Shown here: positions 8,601 through 15,284 of the stretch, in pieces
Numbering within the stretch: position 1 is the first letter of the stretch
How the letters are laid out: the number at the start of each line of letters is the position of its first letter
DNA from: Rikenellaceae bacterium
GTDB lineage: Bacteria > Bacteroidota > Bacteroidia > Bacteroidales > Rikenellaceae
Assembly: GCA_020859875.1 (NCBI GenBank)
Contig: JAJBVJ010000157.1
Location: 1 to 24,651, forward strand
Direction of reading: 5' to 3'
Length of the DNA: 24,651 bases
Notes under the pieces: generated by a model
The model's input: only the letters and a program-made list of their open reading frames with translations
Database searches by the model: none
What the model was told of the DNA's origin: nothing
Position numbers and translations under genes: made by a program

Positions 8601-9021
8601 GGTGGTATCGAATACACAGGCGGTATTGGATGCCTTCGGTGTTTCGAAGGATACGGCCACAGCTCGTGATGAAGGCGGTGCCCTGGTAAACGGTAAGCGC
8701 GTCGAAGCAAAGTATTATTATCAAACGGTCGGCGGCGGTGCCTCGGGCGGTGTCGGTGCGATGTATGTATATAAAGCTACCAATGTGAGACTTGCCGAAT
8801 TGACACTCGGATACAGCTTCCCGCAAATCAGTAAATGGACGGGGGATGCCATTAAGAACCTCAATGTTTCATTCGTCGGAAGAAACCTGTTCTTTTTATA
8901 TAATAAGGCTCCCTTCGATCCCGAACTTACAGCGAGTACGAGCACCTATTTCCAGGGGATCGACTACTTTATGATGCCGAGTACCCGTAACCTGGGTTTC
9001 TCCGTGAGACTTACTTTCTAA
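5671..9021 (+). CDS. SusC/RagA-family TonB-dependent outer-membrane transporter with STN signalling domain
   Basis: A 1116-residue outer-membrane glycan importer. The signal peptide is at about 17-35 (MRRTFLLVLPLVALTAYGQ), after a basic N-extension. STN (secretin/TonB short N-terminal) lies at about 38-112, the periplasmic arm that contacts FecR. A carboxypeptidase regulatory-like beta-sandwich lies at about 125-200 (GRVVDENGIPAIGASVIIQG). The TonB box is near 204-212 (EGVVVTALG), then a plug with NALYVVDGIPMP and the long SusC barrel ending in an aromatic Phe (SVRLTF), as expected for BAM insertion. The upstream sigma/FecR pair plus the STN domain indicate substrate-induced self-regulation. 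SusD follows after 19 bp, so the two are co-transcribed and should form the lidded SusCD transporter. ATG 5671 is kept; ATG 5719 is a possible alternative. Confidence 0.96.
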   Translation: MKNNFTNLKRPDFGKFMRRTFLLVLPLVALTAYGQTMDQRITVTAENEPLEAILNQIETNTGYLFLFSNEDIDTSVRLSLNQNNSTVKEVLDALASGSNLSYTVINRHIVLSKAAPQQSSPAGGPIRITGRVVDENGIPAIGASVIIQGTTTGTSTDAGGNFTIQARADDVLLITYLGYESQTTTVGNRTNILVTLREDAVSLEGVVVTALGIKKEEKSLSYNVQQIGTDALAGVADPNLLNSLSGKIVGATINSSSAGTGGATRIVMRGTKSISGNNNALYVVDGIPMPNLRHDSPSDLYEGAGQSGDGIASINQEDIESISVLSGPSAAALYGSAAANGVVLITTKKGTADRLVINVSNNTTFSNPLILPKLQTTYGQMEPGSFDGWGEKLTERSSYRARDFFQTGVNTTSAISLSAGTDRNQTFVSVGNVNADGIINNNEYKRYNFTVRNTTKFLDNKMTLDVSYMLSDIMEKNMTAQGQYYNPLLSVYLFPPGDDFEKIQVFERYNAARNFKTQFWPFEDAGLNLQNPYWITQRNIFKGNKSRHMGSVQLQYQVLDWLNLSGRAKLDKSNEKYQRKNYASTIDLFASSTGYYSLAHEDTRQMYADFLVNIDRYFADDMFNVTANVGTSIEDVKWDRDFIGGNLDWVPNLFTLANIANLNENVPEYSQEGYHTQKQSIFASAQFGYKGMVYLDVTARNDWASQLAGSNTKSFFYPSVGLSGVITDIFNIRSSTLSFLKLRVSYSEVGNEPDKFLTIQTYPLGTDGPNTTTLLQNLNLEPERTKSWEAGFNLSMLENSLSADVTFYTSSTYNQYFNPALSSTSGYTSVWVNAGKVDNKGIEASLRYDKKWGDFRWNSYLNYSINRNKIKELLRGWTNPETGEIVSLLELDMGGTSMYKMRLVEGGSMGDIYVNTLKTDEHGAIYVDPITQQIQVESNNWIYAGNSDPKYNLAWGNNLAYKGVNLGFQFSARVGGVVVSNTQAVLDAFGVSKDTATARDEGGALVNGKRVEAKYYYQTVGGGASGGVGAMYVYKATNVRLAELTLGYSFPQISKWTGDAIKNLNVSFVGRNLFFLYNKAPFDPELTASTSTYFQGIDYFMMPSTRNLGFSVRLTF

Positions 9022-9040
9022 CCGTGTTAACTATTGACTT

Positions 9041-10717
9041 ATGATTACGAATATATATTCGAAAAAAATACTACCCGTTCTGGTTACGGTACTGGTAGCG
9101 CTTACGGTATCCTCATGTACCACCAAGTTTGAGGATTACAATACCAATCAGCATGAGGCGACCGACGATATGATGGATACCGACGGTTTGAGGGTAGGTG
9201 CCCGGATCCGTCAGATGCAGCGAAATGTCGTAATGTTCGCCGACGGCGATAACATCGACAGCGATTACCAGATCGCCCAGAATCTTACCAACGATATCTA
9301 TTCGGGCTTCATGTCGCCCACCCTCGATAACAATAACGGTAACCATAACGGAACATACAATCTTAATGAAGATTGGTGTCGATTGCTGTTTATCCGGGCG
9401 TATCTCAATATTATGCAGCCCTGGTCGAAAATTGTCGAAGAACACCAGAAAAATGACCTGCCCAATGAACTGGCGCTGGCGACCATTATTAAGGTGCTGG
9501 GAATGCACCGTGTCGCCGATACATATGGGCCGATTCCTTACTCCGGATTTGTCGCCGGAAGTGTGGATAACGATTACGAAAGCCTGGAAGATGTGTACCG
9601 GACTTTCTTTGCAGAACTCGACGAGGCTATCGAGACCCTTACATCGCTACAACTTTCAAACCCCGAGGATAAACTTCTGGAAAGGTTCGATATGGTTTAT
9701 TCCGGGGATGTGGATAAGTGGATCAAACTAGCCAATACGCTCCGCCTGAGGTTGGCCGTTAGGATATCATATGTAAACCCGACCATGGCCCAGGAGCAGA
9801 TAAGCGCAGTAATGGCCAATAGCCATGGGTTGATAGCGAACACCTCTGAGCGAGCTTCACTGAAGCACGATCAGATAAATTATACACATCCCGTATACGT
9901 GATAGCATATACTTTCAACAGTGGAGACATACGTCCGGGAGCTTCCCTGGTAACTTATATGAATGGCTTGGAAGACCCCAGGCGGTCGGCCTATTTCACG
10001 CAAGCTACAGCCACTGTAAATAACAATCCGATTCCGGATTATTACGGAGTCAGGCTCGGGATAGTCCAATCGAACTGGGAAGTTTATAAGGGCAACCGTA
10101 TTTCGAATTTCAACATTAATGCCGGTAGTACGGAGATCGTATGGGTAACTGCCGCAGAGTCGTATTTCCTGCTTGCCGAACTTGCACAAAGAGGCTTTAT
10201 ATCCGGTAATGCAGAGACCTATTACGAAGAGGGAATACGTATGTCGTTCAATGAGAATGGTGTTACGACAGGAGTTGATAGTTATATAGCAAGTTCTGTT
10301 TCTCCAAGTGCCAACCCGGATTGGACCGGATTCGTGGATAACTCGGGTAACAGCCAGGGGATTACCGGGCTGGGTACTTCGGGCTTACCTACACCGGTGG
10401 ATTTCGATAATATAACAGTAGCCTGGGCCAACGACGGTATGGAGCTGGCAAGGATAGCGCTGCAAAAATGGATAGCTATCTATCCCGACGGAGTAGAGGG
10501 TTGGGCCGAGTACCGCCGCACCGGCATGCCTTATCTGTACCCTCCGCAAACTAATCGCAGCAACGACGGCATAACCGACGATTTGCAGATACGCCGCATC
10601 CCCTATCCGAGGGACGAGTACGATACCAACCTCGAAAAGGTAACGGCAGCCGTATCGAGCTATCTCGGAGGGCCCGACACCGGAGCCACGCCGCTTTGGT
10701 GGGATACAAGGAACTAA
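9041..10717 (+). CDS. SusD/RagB-family nutrient-binding outer-membrane lipoprotein
   Basis: A 558-residue lipoprotein. The signal peptide has lipobox VSSC, with the lipid-anchored Cys at 26. The mature start TTKFEDYNTNQHEATDDMM is characteristic of the SusD-like subgroup (SusD-like_2 type). The TPR-like helical fold is suggested by LFIRAYLNIMQPWSKIVEE, ALATIIKVLGMHRVADTYGPIPYS and a later FLLAELAQRGFISGNAETYYEEGI. It forms the surface lid of the SusC transporter encoded 19 bp upstream and captures the oligosaccharide. The GH18 gene follows 20 bp later in the same operon. Confidence 0.95.
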   Translation: MITNIYSKKILPVLVTVLVALTVSSCTTKFEDYNTNQHEATDDMMDTDGLRVGARIRQMQRNVVMFADGDNIDSDYQIAQNLTNDIYSGFMSPTLDNNNGNHNGTYNLNEDWCRLLFIRAYLNIMQPWSKIVEEHQKNDLPNELALATIIKVLGMHRVADTYGPIPYSGFVAGSVDNDYESLEDVYRTFFAELDEAIETLTSLQLSNPEDKLLERFDMVYSGDVDKWIKLANTLRLRLAVRISYVNPTMAQEQISAVMANSHGLIANTSERASLKHDQINYTHPVYVIAYTFNSGDIRPGASLVTYMNGLEDPRRSAYFTQATATVNNNPIPDYYGVRLGIVQSNWEVYKGNRISNFNINAGSTEIVWVTAAESYFLLAELAQRGFISGNAETYYEEGIRMSFNENGVTTGVDSYIASSVSPSANPDWTGFVDNSGNSQGITGLGTSGLPTPVDFDNITVAWANDGMELARIALQKWIAIYPDGVEGWAEYRRTGMPYLYPPQTNRSNDGITDDLQIRRIPYPRDEYDTNLEKVTAAVSSYLGGPDTGATPLWWDTRN

Positions 10718-10737
10718 ACATTTAAACTTCAATTACC

Positions 10738-11811
10738 ATGACTAAGAAAATATATAGCATAGCCGCCGCCGTCCTGTCGTTGTTCCTGGTCGCCGGGTGT
10801 GACACGGATCCGGAAGCAGTGACACTGATCGGCGCTTATGAAAAAAGCGATTCGTATTACGCAGCCCTCAGGGAGTGGAAAGAAAAGAAAGACCATCTGT
10901 TGTGTTTTGCGTGGTATGCTGCGTATGCTCCGGTAGAAGGAGTTTCGGGTTATAAAGATCCCGCATCGTACGGTGAGAGGATCATCGGTCTGCCGGATAG
11001 TATGGATATAATTTCGCTTTGGATGGGTATACCCAGTAATGATCCGGAAAGTGAATCGTATGCTCCCACCGCTTATGCAGACTGGAAATATGTGAGGGAA
11101 AAGAAGGGAACATTGTTTGTAGCCCCGACGATTGTCCGATTCAACCGTACCATCACCCTTCGTGATGGTACCGAATACGATCTTACGCAGAATAGGACGG
11201 ATGAGGGAATACGGGTCTTTGCACAGTATTTGGTTGACCAGGTGCTGGATAATGATCTCGACGGACTTGACCTCGATTATGAACCCGATAACTCTGACGG
11301 CAGGTTCCTGACAGGGAATAATATGGTAAAATTTGTCCAGTATATCGCTCAATATTTCGGGCCGCAAGGAATCTATCCCGACAAACTTCTTATAATAGAC
11401 TTTTTCAGGGATAATCCTCCTGCCGGAACAATTGAATATGCTAATTACTTCATCCGACAGGCATACGGCCCGCAGGGGGATAATGGTTCCGATGCACAGT
11501 TAGATGCTGATTTCCAAAGCGCCGGGTGCCCTATTGAAATGTATATTGTCACTGAAAATTTCGGCGAAAATGCGGCAACAGGTGGCGAAGAGTATACCGA
11601 TGAATTCGGGAATACGGAAAGCTCTTACGGCGGTAGAATGACATCTATGGAAGGGCAGACCCGATGGGCGCGCCGACGGGGTGCTGCCGGATACGGGGCA
11701 TTTTATATAGATCGCGACTATTTCGGGGATGCAGGCCCGTATGGTTGGACAAGAAGAGCTATTGCTATCGCCAATCAACCGGAAGACGAATTCAACAGTT
11801 TCTACGAATAG
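10738..11811 (+). CDS. GH18-family lipoprotein, probable endo-beta-N-acetylglucosaminidase
   Basis: A 357-residue lipoprotein with lipobox VAGC (Cys 21), so likely surface-attached. The GH18 signature DGxDxDxE is intact as DGLDLDYE at 175-182, with catalytic acid Glu182 and helper Asp180. FAWYAAYAP (57-65) and LIIDFF fit barrel strands. GH18 lipoproteins next to SusCD and DUF1735-LamG genes are known in Bacteroides N-glycan loci, where they cut the chitobiose core GlcNAc-GlcNAc. Some family members in such loci have lost the catalytic Glu and act only as binding proteins; this one keeps it. The length fits a single catalytic domain without accessory modules. Chitinase activity is a less likely alternative, given the neighbours. 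Glycan class (high-mannose or complex) cannot be told from this gene alone. Confidence 0.85.
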   Translation: MTKKIYSIAAAVLSLFLVAGCDTDPEAVTLIGAYEKSDSYYAALREWKEKKDHLLCFAWYAAYAPVEGVSGYKDPASYGERIIGLPDSMDIISLWMGIPSNDPESESYAPTAYADWKYVREKKGTLFVAPTIVRFNRTITLRDGTEYDLTQNRTDEGIRVFAQYLVDQVLDNDLDGLDLDYEPDNSDGRFLTGNNMVKFVQYIAQYFGPQGIYPDKLLIIDFFRDNPPAGTIEYANYFIRQAYGPQGDNGSDAQLDADFQSAGCPIEMYIVTENFGENAATGGEEYTDEFGNTESSYGGRMTSMEGQTRWARRRGAAGYGAFYIDRDYFGDAGPYGWTRRAIAIANQPEDEFNSFYE

Positions 11812-11840
11812 AACCGTAGAAAAAAGACAATTTCAATAAT

Positions 11841-13082
11841 ATGTCGATTATGAAAACCAAAATAAATTCTGCCCTGGCAATTATCCTGGCGGCAGTATTT
11901 TCAATGACCTTTACGGCATGCAACGACGAATACGATTACGGATACGACGTTTTGCTAATGACCGGCACCGAATCAGATCCGCTGATATCGGTAGCAATAG
12001 ACGATGTTATCGATTCCGGATATTACATCACTGTTTCTGCCACTTCCAAAACATCGGAAGAGGTTCGGATAAAGCTGGCAATAGATAACAGCAAGGTGGA
12101 TGAATACAACGAGGAGTACGAAACCAATTTCTATCCTTATCCCCAGGGAGATATCGAATTGCTGAATTCTGAAGTCGTTATAGAGCCGGGAAAGGCCCTT
12201 TCCAGTGCAGCGGAACTTAATATAATCAGCGATGCACAACTTATCGAAGGACCTACCTATGTGGTTCCTATCACCATCACTTCCGCAACCGGCGGTGGAT
12301 ATTCGGTGTTGGAAAGCTCGAGGACTGTATTTATAAGGCTGACCAAGACTATAGAATTCAATTCTTTGAACATGAATAATACGAGTCAGTCGAACAGCAT
12401 GTATGCAATGTATTTCTTCGATGATTCGAAAATGGTAAACCTTTCCAATTTTACTTTCGAAATTAAAGTGCTGGTGGAAAGTTTTAGCGATCAAAGGATC
12501 AGACGTATCGCCAATTTTTCTTCCAAAGATGAGGATGTAAACATGATTCGTCTCGGAGAGAGCGGCCAGGAGAACAACCAGCTTCAGTGGGTAAGTCCCG
12601 GAGGCTCTATCTCTTCGAATAAACTTCTGGAAGAGAATACATGGCATCTTATATCGCTGACCTATGACGGTTCATTTTACAGGATGTATTTGGACGGAGA
12701 GATTCAGAATTCCACCGACGGTGACCTCGGCATCGCATTTCAGATGATAGAACTTGGCATGTCATATTACGGATATCGCTATACTCAGCGGGTAAACGGC
12801 CGTATTTGCGAAATCAGGGCCTGGGACAGGGCTTTAGGTGCTCGTGAAATAGGATTCGGTAACTGTGCCGTCGATCCCGAATCGAGAGGCCTGTTCGCTT
12901 ACTGGAGGCTTAACGAAGGTTCCGGATATATTTTCCACGATGAGACGGGGAACGGATACGATATGGATTGGTCCGATGTATGGTACGATCCGGACGGGGA
13001 TGGATCACGGTCGATAGAAAATTTTGATTTGAGCGGTAATGTCAGGTGGACAGTTATGGATGCACTGAATACTTGTAATTAG
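11841..13082 (+). CDS. DUF1735 + LamG-domain surface lipoprotein (paralogue 1)
   Basis: A 413-residue lipoprotein; lipobox FTAC gives Cys 27, followed by acidic NDEYDY, compatible with surface export. DUF1735 (BT_3987-like N-terminal domain) lies at about 34-165 (IKLAIDNSKVDEYNEEY, EVVIEPGKALSS, YVVPITITSA). A concanavalin-like LamG_3 domain lies at about 170-405 (FTFEIKVLV, TWHLISLTYDGSFYRMYLDG, RICEIRAWDRALG). It is probably a surface glycan-binding protein that delivers substrate to the SusCD/GH18 machinery; no catalytic residues are evident. It begins 29 bp after GH18 and is followed after 9 bp by a clear paralogue with which it shares a near-identical tail (DMDWSD). ATG 11841 is used; ATG 11850 would still leave a full signal peptide. 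Confidence 0.88.
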   Translation: MSIMKTKINSALAIILAAVFSMTFTACNDEYDYGYDVLLMTGTESDPLISVAIDDVIDSGYYITVSATSKTSEEVRIKLAIDNSKVDEYNEEYETNFYPYPQGDIELLNSEVVIEPGKALSSAAELNIISDAQLIEGPTYVVPITITSATGGGYSVLESSRTVFIRLTKTIEFNSLNMNNTSQSNSMYAMYFFDDSKMVNLSNFTFEIKVLVESFSDQRIRRIANFSSKDEDVNMIRLGESGQENNQLQWVSPGGSISSNKLLEENTWHLISLTYDGSFYRMYLDGEIQNSTDGDLGIAFQMIELGMSYYGYRYTQRVNGRICEIRAWDRALGAREIGFGNCAVDPESRGLFAYWRLNEGSGYIFHDETGNGYDMDWSDVWYDPDGDGSRSIENFDLSGNVRWTVMDALNTCN

Positions 13083-13091
13083 GCTTTAAAA

Positions 13092-14360
13092 ATGTCGAAT
13101 ATGAAAAATAACAGAATAAACATATTGAGAAGTTTCCGGACGGCATTCATACTTGCCCTCGGTTTGAACTTAATTTTGGCCTGTTCGGACGACGACGATA
13201 ACCCAAAAGGATATACGCCGGATAATACTACACCGAAAACCGTGTCTATCTACGGTTTAAGCGACCCTTATCCCTATTCGTCGGTTAAGATTCTCGGAGA
13301 CGAAATCGGCCAGTCGCCGGCAATAAGCCTCGAACTCACCTACCCGGTAACGGGAGACCAGACGGTAACATTCGGTATCGACGAAAGTAAGGTGTCGGCA
13401 TTCAATGCCGCGATGGGCACCTCTTACGAAGCACTGCCCTCATCGGTGTTCGAACCGATGGATGTGGTAATCGCGGACAAGAGGATTAACACTTACTACT
13501 TCCCATTGTCCATACAGATTCAGGGAACTTTGTCTGACGGAATTTATCTCGCCCCCATATCCATAGTGGGCTCTTCCTCCAATTATATCACGGCCGATCC
13601 CGATGCTTCCACATATTACATGGTGGTGAATTATAAACAGAATCTCGATCCGGAGACCAAAATTTTCCTTGATACAAGTGATCCCGAATTCAATAGCGGG
13701 TATATTTTCACAAATAGTATTTCACTCACGCAATATACCATCGAGTGTGCTTTCTACATCAACTCTTTCAGTAATAATCCCCGTATAATGAATATCACGG
13801 ATGCCGGAGAAAGTTATTCCAATATATTCGATTTTCAAAACTCCCGGCTTAGGTGGAGGCATGGTAGAGGTTCCCCTTACCGGTCGGAAGTAACTACAAC
13901 CATGACCTTCGAAACCGGCAGGTGGTATTATATGAGTGCGGTCTTCGACGGTTCCACCATTCGCATCTATATCGACGGGGAACTTGCCGCCACAGGTACG
14001 GCCCTCGATACGAGCACGTTCGGATTCAATCGTTTCGATATTGGGGCCGTTTGGTCGACCGAAAATGTGGATAATAATATGGACGGAGCCATCGCGAACG
14101 TACGTATCTGGAGTAAATCACTTACTGTTACGGAAATGCAGGAATATAAGTGTAGTGTTGATCCCGAAACTTCAGGTTTGGAAGCTTACTGGAAATTCGA
14201 TGAAGCTTCTGGACATATATTCTACGATTCCACAGGAAACGGTTTCGATATGGACTGGAGCGATACGGCACGTGACGTGACCGGTGGAGGAATGGTTTAC
14301 AATCTAGATAAGAGTTCGTATATTCAGTGGTTCACAGATACCGAATACCTCTGTTGGTAA
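13092..14360 (+). CDS. DUF1735 + LamG-domain surface lipoprotein (paralogue 2)
   Basis: A 422-residue lipoprotein; lipobox ILAC gives Cys 31. The mature N-terminus CSDDDDN matches the S-D-D-D-D lipoprotein export signal described for Bacteroides, so it should face outward. DUF1735 lies at about 48-175 (VTFGIDESKVSAFNAAMGTSYEALP, YYFPLSIQI). A LamG-like sandwich follows at about 190-405 (YTIECAFYINSF, GRWYYMSAVFDGSTIRIYIDG, IANVRIWSKSLT). The domain order is the same as in the gene 9 bp upstream, indicating tandem duplication with strong divergence in the N-terminal half. It is the last gene before the terminator at 14409-14441. A glycan-binding role is inferred from context. Confidence 0.88.
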   Translation: MSNMKNNRINILRSFRTAFILALGLNLILACSDDDDNPKGYTPDNTTPKTVSIYGLSDPYPYSSVKILGDEIGQSPAISLELTYPVTGDQTVTFGIDESKVSAFNAAMGTSYEALPSSVFEPMDVVIADKRINTYYFPLSIQIQGTLSDGIYLAPISIVGSSSNYITADPDASTYYMVVNYKQNLDPETKIFLDTSDPEFNSGYIFTNSISLTQYTIECAFYINSFSNNPRIMNITDAGESYSNIFDFQNSRLRWRHGRGSPYRSEVTTTMTFETGRWYYMSAVFDGSTIRIYIDGELAATGTALDTSTFGFNRFDIGAVWSTENVDNNMDGAIANVRIWSKSLTVTEMQEYKCSVDPETSGLEAYWKFDEASGHIFYDSTGNGFDMDWSDTARDVTGGGMVYNLDKSSYIQWFTDTEYLCW

Positions 14361-14408
14361 AGGTAGTTTTGTAAAATTAGGTTAATTTTGATCCGCGAGG
14401 ATCGGGCA

Positions 14409-14441
14409 GGGGCGGTTTTGGTTAGGGACCGCCCCTTTTTT
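14409..14441 (+). terminator. Intrinsic terminator of the susCD-GH18-DUF1735 operon
   Basis: The GC-rich 8-bp perfect stem (14409-14416 with 14428-14435) has an 11-nt loop and is followed directly by six T (14436-14441). It lies 48 bp after the second DUF1735 gene. It separates this operon from the DUF1573/GH35/GH29 block. Confidence 0.88.
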
Positions 14442-14523
14442 AAACGATCCGGCGCAGGGCCCAGGGGCGGGTTTGTGTGACGCCTTCCCGGGAAAAGATC
14501 ATTAAATAAATGGAGTTTCAGAT

Positions 14524-15246
14524 ATGTTCAGGCTAGTTATTTTGCCGGTTTTTTCACTTTTGTTTCTCATGGGATGCTCCGGCGGGAAGGAAAAGGGATA
14601 CTTCGAGGAGAAAGTTTACGATTTCGGCACGATCGAGGAGAACGGGGGTGTGGTCTACCATACCTTCGATTTTACCAACAACACCGAAGGGCCGTTCTTT
14701 ATCACCCGGGTCAATTCCGAGTGCGGCTGTATCACATCCGACTACACCAAGACCTACGTCGCGCCGGGGGAATCCGGCACCGTGACGGTCGGGTACGACC
14801 CGTGGTACAGGCCCGGCGATTTCGAGAAGGAGATTTACATCCACCACAACGTGGGGATCGACACCCTCCGGATCAGGGGCTTCGTGAAGGAATTTTTGCA
14901 TCCGGTGGAGGAAGACCACCCCTACGAATATGGGGCGGGATTATGGATGAGCCTCAAGGTGCTCGCCTACGGCCCCATGAAAGAGGGGGAACAGAAGGCC
15001 ATCCTTATGCGCTATGCCAACGACTCCGAACAGCCGATGACCCTCTCCTTCGAGATCGAGGGCGGGGACGGGAACCTTATATTCGACCGGCCGGAACCGC
15101 TGGCCCCACTGGAAAGGCGGCAGATGGATCTCACCTATACGATGGGAGGGAAATTCGAAGGCCGTCGCCAATATAGGATATATCCGGTTGTAAACGGCAC
15201 AAAACTCGACGAGGCGCTCGGACTCTGGGTGGAATATGCCGAGTAG
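14524..15246 (+). CDS. DUF1573 lipoprotein
   Basis: A 240-residue protein with a lipobox-type signal peptide (FLMGC, Cys 18). DUF1573, an immunoglobulin-like fold, spans about 28-118: YDFGTIEENGGVVYHTFDFTN, then ITRVNSECGCITSDYTKT, then VAPGESGTVTVGYDP. The ECGC motif is typical of the family. The remaining 120 residues form a second, less recognisable beta-rich domain. The molecular function of the family is not known to me; members are common Bacteroidetes envelope proteins. It begins 163 bp past the previous operon, after a terminator, so it needs its own promoter. It is 38 bp ahead of the GH35 gene, and its role in glycan use is only suggested by position. Confidence 0.85.
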   Translation: MFRLVILPVFSLLFLMGCSGGKEKGYFEEKVYDFGTIEENGGVVYHTFDFTNNTEGPFFITRVNSECGCITSDYTKTYVAPGESGTVTVGYDPWYRPGDFEKEIYIHHNVGIDTLRIRGFVKEFLHPVEEDHPYEYGAGLWMSLKVLAYGPMKEGEQKAILMRYANDSEQPMTLSFEIEGGDGNLIFDRPEPLAPLERRQMDLTYTMGGKFEGRRQYRIYPVVNGTKLDEALGLWVEYAE

Positions 15247-15271
15247 CGCCGCTTTTTAGCGCAATGTTTTT

Positions 15272-15279
15272 TATATTTG
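15272..15279 (+). promoter_or_regulatory. -7-like element TATATTTG just upstream of GH35 start
   Basis: TATATTTG fits the Bacteroidetes -7 consensus TAnnTTTG. No good TTTG -33 partner is seen about 19 bp upstream. Initiation would fall at about 15285, on the preferred GH35 ATG, implying a leaderless message if it is real. It could be a chance match in AT-rich sequence. Confidence 0.25.
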
Positions 15280-15284
15280 TAATT

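Noticed and set aside
10738..11811. Inactive GH18-like binding protein
   Set aside because: Such paralogues occur in related loci, but here every key residue of DGxDxDxE is present, so an active enzyme is the better reading.
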